A stretch of 9,375 nucleotides of DNA. Source: an uncultured Caryophanales bacterium. GTDB taxonomy: Bacteria > Bacillota_I > Bacilli_A > RF39 > UBA660. Positions 5,598-9,375 of the stretch are shown here, in pieces. Location of the stretch: positions 1 to 9,375 of the forward strand of contig CAMSXY010000036.1 in NCBI GenBank assembly GCA_947065955.1, given 5' to 3'. Positions within the stretch are counted from its first letter, which is position 1, and every line of letters starts with the position of its first letter. A program made the position numbers and the translations under genes. The notes beneath the pieces were generated by a model, which saw only the letters and a list, made by a program, of their open reading frames with translations, was not told the DNA's origin and did not search any database.

Positions 5598-6965
5598 ATG
5601 AATATTAAAAATGATTCGAGAGAAATTCAAAAAGGAGATATCTTTGTTGCGATAAAGGGAATTGAAGGAGATGGGCATGCCTTTATAGAAGATGCCATTC
5701 AAAGGGGGGCTTCTTTTATCGTAGCAGAACAGGGAGACTATAAAATTCCCTATAAAATTGTTCCAGATGCGAAATCCTATTTTATTCAAGCTTTAAAAGA
5801 CAACTATGCCTTAAAACTAAAGGATATGACCCTTATTGGTGTTACTGGAACCAATGGAAAAACAACGACAGCTTACCTTATTTACGAGGCTTTAAACAAA
5901 CTTGGGATAAAAACTGCTTATATAGGAACTATAGGGTTTTATTTAGAAAAAAAAGTGTGCTCCATTCCTAATACAACACCAGATATTGGGAAAATTTATG
6001 AATATTTATTAAAAGCTAAAGAAAAAGGATTTACGCATGTTGTTTTAGAAGCAAGTAGTCAAGGACTTTATCACCGAAGATTAGAAGGTCTTTTATTTGA
6101 CTACGCTATTTTTACAAACCTAACCCAAGATCATTTGGATTTCCATCATACTATGGAAAGCTATGCCGAAGAAAAAAAGAAACTATTTTTACAACTAAAA
6201 GAGGGGGGCATGGCGATTTTAAATAAAGACGATTCTTGGAGTTCCTTTTTTTCTTTAAAGGAAAATAAAAATATTTATTATGGAAAAACAGGAGATTATA
6301 CTTTTTTAGAATATGAAATCAAAAATGGTCTTTGTACTTTTTCCTATCAAGATGAAAAAGGTCTTTATAAAACCAGCACACAGTTAATAGGCCTTTATAA
6401 TCTTTATAATATTATGGCACTCATTACTCTTTTATCTTTACTTTCGATTCCAACAGATCAAATCCTATCAATTCTTCCAACGCTTTCTTTACCAGAAGGG
6501 CGTTTTGAAAAGATAGAGTATCAAAACAATTTTATTATTGTTGATTATGCCCATACACCCGATGGGTATGAAAAACTTCTTCTAACAGCCCGTGAAATTG
6601 CCAAAGGAAAAGTCTATGTAATCTTTGGTTGTAGAGGAAATCGAGATCGAATGAAACGTCCTATTATGACACAAACTATTACGAGTCTTGCCGATTATGC
6701 CATTCTTACAACAGACTCTTTAAACGATGAATCTTTTGAGGATATTATAAAGGACATGCTTGAAGGAGTCGAAAATAAAAACTATGCGATTATAGAAAAT
6801 AGAAAAGAAGCTATCCAAAAAGGAATATCCCTTTTAAAGGAAGACGATGTTTTATTAATCGGAGGAAGAGGACCTGAAAATTATCAAATTCACCAAGGCG
6901 TGAAAATTCCATTCAATGATAAAGAAGTTGTTTTAGAATGCATCCAAAAAAAAGAAGAAAATTAA
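5598..6965 (+). CDS. murE: UDP-MurNAc-dipeptide amino acid ligase (MurE)
   Basis: A 455-residue cytosolic Mur ligase that adds the third amino acid to UDP-MurNAc-L-Ala-D-Glu in peptidoglycan precursor synthesis, using ATP. The N-terminal UDP-binding domain starts almost at once with NDSREIQKGDIFVAIKG, so about 20 leading residues of typical MurE are missing. GAGGTG (5587-5592) and an upstream in-frame stop confirm the start. The ATP loop GVTGTNGKTT holds Lys88. Then come NTTPD, EASSQGL, TNLTQDHLDFH, and YAEEKKKLF with the likely carbamylated Lys193. The C-terminal domain has DYAHTPDGYEKLL, GCRGNRDRMKRP and GRGPENYQ. The specificity motif, DNPR in diaminopimelate-adding enzymes, reads DSLN here (373-376), so the substrate may not be meso-diaminopimelate. 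It is a single-gene unit with its own promoter and terminator. Confidence 0.93.
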   Translation: MNIKNDSREIQKGDIFVAIKGIEGDGHAFIEDAIQRGASFIVAEQGDYKIPYKIVPDAKSYFIQALKDNYALKLKDMTLIGVTGTNGKTTTAYLIYEALNKLGIKTAYIGTIGFYLEKKVCSIPNTTPDIGKIYEYLLKAKEKGFTHVVLEASSQGLYHRRLEGLLFDYAIFTNLTQDHLDFHHTMESYAEEKKKLFLQLKEGGMAILNKDDSWSSFFSLKENKNIYYGKTGDYTFLEYEIKNGLCTFSYQDEKGLYKTSTQLIGLYNLYNIMALITLLSLLSIPTDQILSILPTLSLPEGRFEKIEYQNNFIIVDYAHTPDGYEKLLLTAREIAKGKVYVIFGCRGNRDRMKRPIMTQTITSLADYAILTTDSLNDESFEDIIKDMLEGVENKNYAIIENRKEAIQKGISLLKEDDVLLIGGRGPENYQIHQGVKIPFNDKEVVLECIQKKEEN

Positions 6966-6996
6966 AACGTTCCAATTTAAAAAACGAACGTTTTTT
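6964..6996 (+). terminator. Intrinsic terminator after murE
   Basis: AAAACGTTC (6964-6972) pairs perfectly with GAACGTTTT (6986-6994) around a 13-base loop, ending in a T-run to 6996. An alternative compact hairpin, AAAAAACG (6979-6986) with CGTTTTTT (6989-6996), uses the same right arm. The stem starts inside the murE stop codon. Confidence 0.7.
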
Positions 6997-7006
6997 CGTA
7001 ATGTTG

Positions 7007-7035
7007 TTTACAAAAAAGAAGTCTTGTAGTATACT
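7007..7035 (+). promoter_or_regulatory. Promoter of the xer-recD2 unit
   Basis: The -35 TTTACA (7007-7012) and -10 TATACT (7030-7035) are separated by exactly 17 bases. Each differs from consensus by one base. It lies between the murE terminator and the xer start, leaving a very short leader. Confidence 0.75.
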
Positions 7036-7050
7036 GAAAATGGTGATATG

Positions 7051-7926
7051 ATGATAGAATCGTTTTTAAATTATCTAGCATATGAAAAAACCTATTCCAC
7101 ATGTACAGTAACAAGTTATTCTCATGATCTTTCCAAATTCGAACAATTTTTAAAAAAAGAAGGAAAAACGTTTCAAAATGTAACCTATCCAGATATTCGA
7201 GATTATCTTTTTTTTCTAAAGAATTGTTCTTATTCCAGTCGCACAATTTGTAGAAATATTAGCGTTCTTAGAACTTTTTTCCATTATTTAAATCGAGAAA
7301 AAATAAGAGAAGATAATCCTATGGAACTGATCCAAAATCCAAAAGAGGTAAAAAAACTGCCTAAGTTTTTATATCCAAACGATTTAGAAAAGCTCTTGGA
7401 AACACCCAATTTAAAAGAAGAAAAAGAGTGTAGGGATGCTCTTATTTTAGAACTATTGTATGCAACAGGGCTTCGTGTAAGCGAACTGGTATCTATAAAA
7501 ATAGAAGATATTCACCCTTCTGAACAAACCATTAAAGTTTTAGGAAAAGGAAATAAAGAAAGATATGTTTTTTATGGGAAAAGAACCCAAAATTTATTAA
7601 ACCAATATAAGTTTGAAGAAAGAAAGGGATATCTTTTTTTGGAAAAAAATCGTCCACTGACGACAAATGATATAAGGAAAATAATAAACATTTATGAAAA
7701 AAGAGCAGGACTTAAAATGCATGTAACACCGCATATGATTCGACATACATTTGCAACAGATCTTTTAAACGAAGGAGCATCCCTGTTAACTGTAAAAGAA
7801 CTTTTAGGACATGAGAATCTTTCTACAACAAGTATTTATACGCATATATCGAATGAAAAACTAAGACAAGTCTATCATACAGCACATCCACGTGCGAAAA
7901 AAACTTCGGAAGGAAAAGAAGGATGA
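7051..7926 (+). CDS. xerD: Xer-type tyrosine recombinase (XerC/XerD family)
   Basis: A 291-residue site-specific recombinase of the size of XerC/XerD, which resolve chromosome dimers at dif before division. The N-terminal SAM-like DNA-binding domain is about 1-85 (FLNYLAYEKTYS, YLNREKIREDNP). The catalytic domain shows every expected residue: Arg142 in ATGLRVSEL, Lys166 in GKGNKERY, His228 and Arg231 in HMIRHTFAT, His254 in LLGHENL, and nucleophile Tyr263 in SIYTH. The ATG at 7048 is only two bases after GGTG (7042-7045). The next codon, ATG at 7051, gives a better spacing and is chosen, though either is possible. No attachment sites, excisionase or other integron or phage genes are near, so a housekeeping Xer is more likely than a mobile integrase. 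XerC versus XerD cannot be decided here. The stop overlaps the recD2 start by ATGA. Confidence 0.88.
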   Translation: MIESFLNYLAYEKTYSTCTVTSYSHDLSKFEQFLKKEGKTFQNVTYPDIRDYLFFLKNCSYSSRTICRNISVLRTFFHYLNREKIREDNPMELIQNPKEVKKLPKFLYPNDLEKLLETPNLKEEKECRDALILELLYATGLRVSELVSIKIEDIHPSEQTIKVLGKGNKERYVFYGKRTQNLLNQYKFEERKGYLFLEKNRPLTTNDIRKIINIYEKRAGLKMHVTPHMIRHTFATDLLNEGASLLTVKELLGHENLSTTSIYTHISNEKLRQVYHTAHPRAKKTSEGKEG

Positions 7927-9329
7927 AAACATATATTAAAGGAAATTATCGTGATTATATTTATAAAAGTGAACAAGGTTATGTAATTGGAATTTTTAAA
8001 ATAAAAGAAACCAATAGTGAAATTTTAAAAGATTATATAGAAAAAACCATTACCTTTACAGGAACTTTTTTCGATTTAAATAAAAATGATCTTTATACCT
8101 TTTATGGGGAAGAATTTGAACATCCAAAATATGGACTTCAATTTAAAGTGACAGAATATGAAAGATTAAAACCAAATGATAAAGATGGAATCGTTGCTTT
8201 TTTATCAAGCGACCTATTTAAAGGAATTGGCGAAAAAATGGCGAAAGACATTGTAAATTATTTAGGAGAAGACGCTTTAGATAAAATTTTAGAAAACCCA
8301 GAATGTCTTTTACAAGTTCAAAAAGTAAGTTCTAAAAAAGCAAAAACTATTTATGAAACATTAAGCAAGTATGAAGAAAGTCATAAAGTGGTTGTTTATT
8401 TAACAGAACTTGGATTTAATATGAACGATGCTTTAAGTCTTTATAATGTTTATAAACAAAATACAATTTTAAAAATTGAGCATAATATTTATGGAATTCT
8501 AGATGACATTCCAGAAATTTCTTTTTTAAAAATAGATGAAATCGCTCTTCGCTCTGGAACCTCTAAAAAAGATGAAAGAAGAATGCAAGGCCTTTTAGTC
8601 TATATGGCTAAAACAGTAACTTTTGAAACCGGAAACACTTATTTTTTTAAAGAAGAACTAAAAGAAAAAATGGAAAAATTTTTAGAGTTTTCGCTTTCTT
8701 TAGACGAATATGAAATATACTTACAAGCTGCTTTGGATCTTGGAAAATTAGTATTAGAAGAAGATCGATATTCTTTAAAAGAAATTTATGATAGTGAAGA
8801 ATACATCTTAAAAAAAATAAATATTTTATTAAAAAGACCCAAAGAAAAAAATAAAAGAATAGAAACCAATTTAAAATTATTAGAAGAAAGTAATGGTATT
8901 TGTTATAACGAAGAACAAAAAGAAGCCATTCAAACAGCACTTGAAAATAATATTACGATTATAACAGGAGGTCCTGGAACAGGAAAAACAACCATTATCA
9001 AAGCCATTGTCGATTTATATACAATTTTAAAAGATTTATCTTATGAACAACAAAATATGGATATTGCCCTTTTAGCACCCACAGGAAGAGCGAGTAAGCG
9101 AATGAGTGAGGCGACCCTTCTTCCAGCTATGACGATCCATCGTTTTTTAAAATGGAATAAAGAAAAAAATTGTTTTTCTATTGATGAATTTCATAAAGAA
9201 AGCGCAAAATTAGTGATTATAGATGAAGTTAGTATGATCGATACCTCTCTTTTAGCTTCTCTTTTAAAAGGACTGATGGACGATGTCAAAATTATCTTTG
9301 TAGGGGATCATGATCAACTTCCTAGTGTA
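7923..9329 (+). CDS. recD2: RecD2-type SF1B DNA helicase, N-terminal part only
   Basis: 469 residues of a cytosolic ATP-driven 5'-3' DNA helicase, against roughly 700-750 in complete RecD2 proteins; the rest lies beyond the contig. Residues 1-85 are the OB-like N-terminal region (GYVIGIFKIKE, HPKYGLQFKVTEYE). FLSSDLFKGIGEKMAKDIV (from residue 93) and a second unit near 125-150 are helix-hairpin-helix-like, typical of RecD2 rather than the RecBCD subunit. Helicase motifs follow: NEEQKEAI, Walker A GGPGTGKTT with Lys355, LAPTGRASKRM (Ia), TIHRFL, Walker B VIIDEVSM with Asp434-Glu435, and the start of motif III VGDHDQLPSV. The last genuine codon is GTA at 9327. Any residues after it (RSEEHTSELQS) are adapter. 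The start overlaps the xer stop by ATGA, with GGAAGG nine bases before. RecD2 acts in DNA repair and replication-fork maintenance in bacteria lacking RecBCD. Confidence 0.93.
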
Positions 9330-9375
9330 AGATCGGAAGAGCACACGTCTGAACTCCAGTCACCCAAGTCTATCT
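9330..9375 (+). other. Illumina adapter contamination, right end
   Basis: AGATCGGAAGAGC begins at 9330 and the i7-side TruSeq adapter continues to 9363. The 8-base index CCAAGTCT (9364-9371) and ATCT, the first bases of the flow-cell segment, follow. It is the exact reverse complement of the left-end adapter including the index. It joins in frame to the helicase and has no stop, so it adds a false C-terminus. Confidence 0.98.

Noticed and set aside
7051..7926. Tyrosine recombinase as a phage or genomic-island integrase
   Set aside because: Size and motif spacing fit XerC/XerD, and no attachment repeats, excisionase, tRNA or cargo genes are near.
8647..8940. Antisense open frame within the helicase
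   Set aside because: It lies wholly inside well-conserved RecD2 coding sequence, is rich in Leu/Phe/Ile as expected from reading A-rich codons backwards, and has no supporting ribosome binding site.
1..9375. Terminal inverted repeats suggesting a transposon or linear replicon
   Set aside because: The repeats are Illumina adapter and index sequence in opposite orientations, not biological ends.

Overview
The window is an AT-rich bacterial contig with six complete genes and one gene cut at each end, all on the + strand. Strong AGGAGG-type ribosome binding sites, A/T-rich spacers, short U-tract terminators and the gene set (murE, xer, recD2, NlpC/P60 hydrolases) point to a low-GC Firmicute in a broad sense, perhaps a small-genome Bacilli, Erysipelotrichales or RF39-like lineage. 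That placement is inference. TGA is used as a normal stop (desulfurase, small thioredoxin, Xer), and a wall-precursor ligase is present, so this is not a wall-less Mycoplasma. No insertion sequence, CRISPR array, tRNA or rRNA was seen.

Both extreme ends are not biological. Bases 1-44 and 9330-9375 are Illumina TruSeq-type adapter with the same 8-base index, in opposite orientation. They create a false inverted terminal repeat and false peptide ends on the two truncated genes. The genuine insert is about 45-9329.

Region 1 (45-2836) concerns the cell wall: the C-terminal part of an NlpC/P60 peptidase, a complete tandem paralogue of it, and a membrane-anchored GH73-like glucosaminidase. Region 2 (2864-5518) is a tight three-gene operon with its own promoter and terminator. 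It encodes a NifS/IscS-type cysteine desulfurase, a 90-residue CSGC thioredoxin, and a secreted-thioredoxin plus DsbD/CcdA-type membrane fusion, joined by two ATGA stop/start overlaps. It looks like a thiol relay across the membrane coupled to cysteine desulfuration, and it is the most interesting unit here. Region 3 (5561-6996) is murE alone, with an unusual amino-acid-specificity motif. Region 4 (7007-9329) is an Xer tyrosine recombinase overlapping a RecD2-type helicase that is cut by the contig end in motif III.

Terminators follow the first NlpC/P60 gene, the glucosaminidase, the membrane relay gene and murE. Good promoters precede the glucosaminidase, the desulfurase, murE and xer. The region therefore reads as several short transcription units. 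No intergenic gap exceeds about 110 bases.
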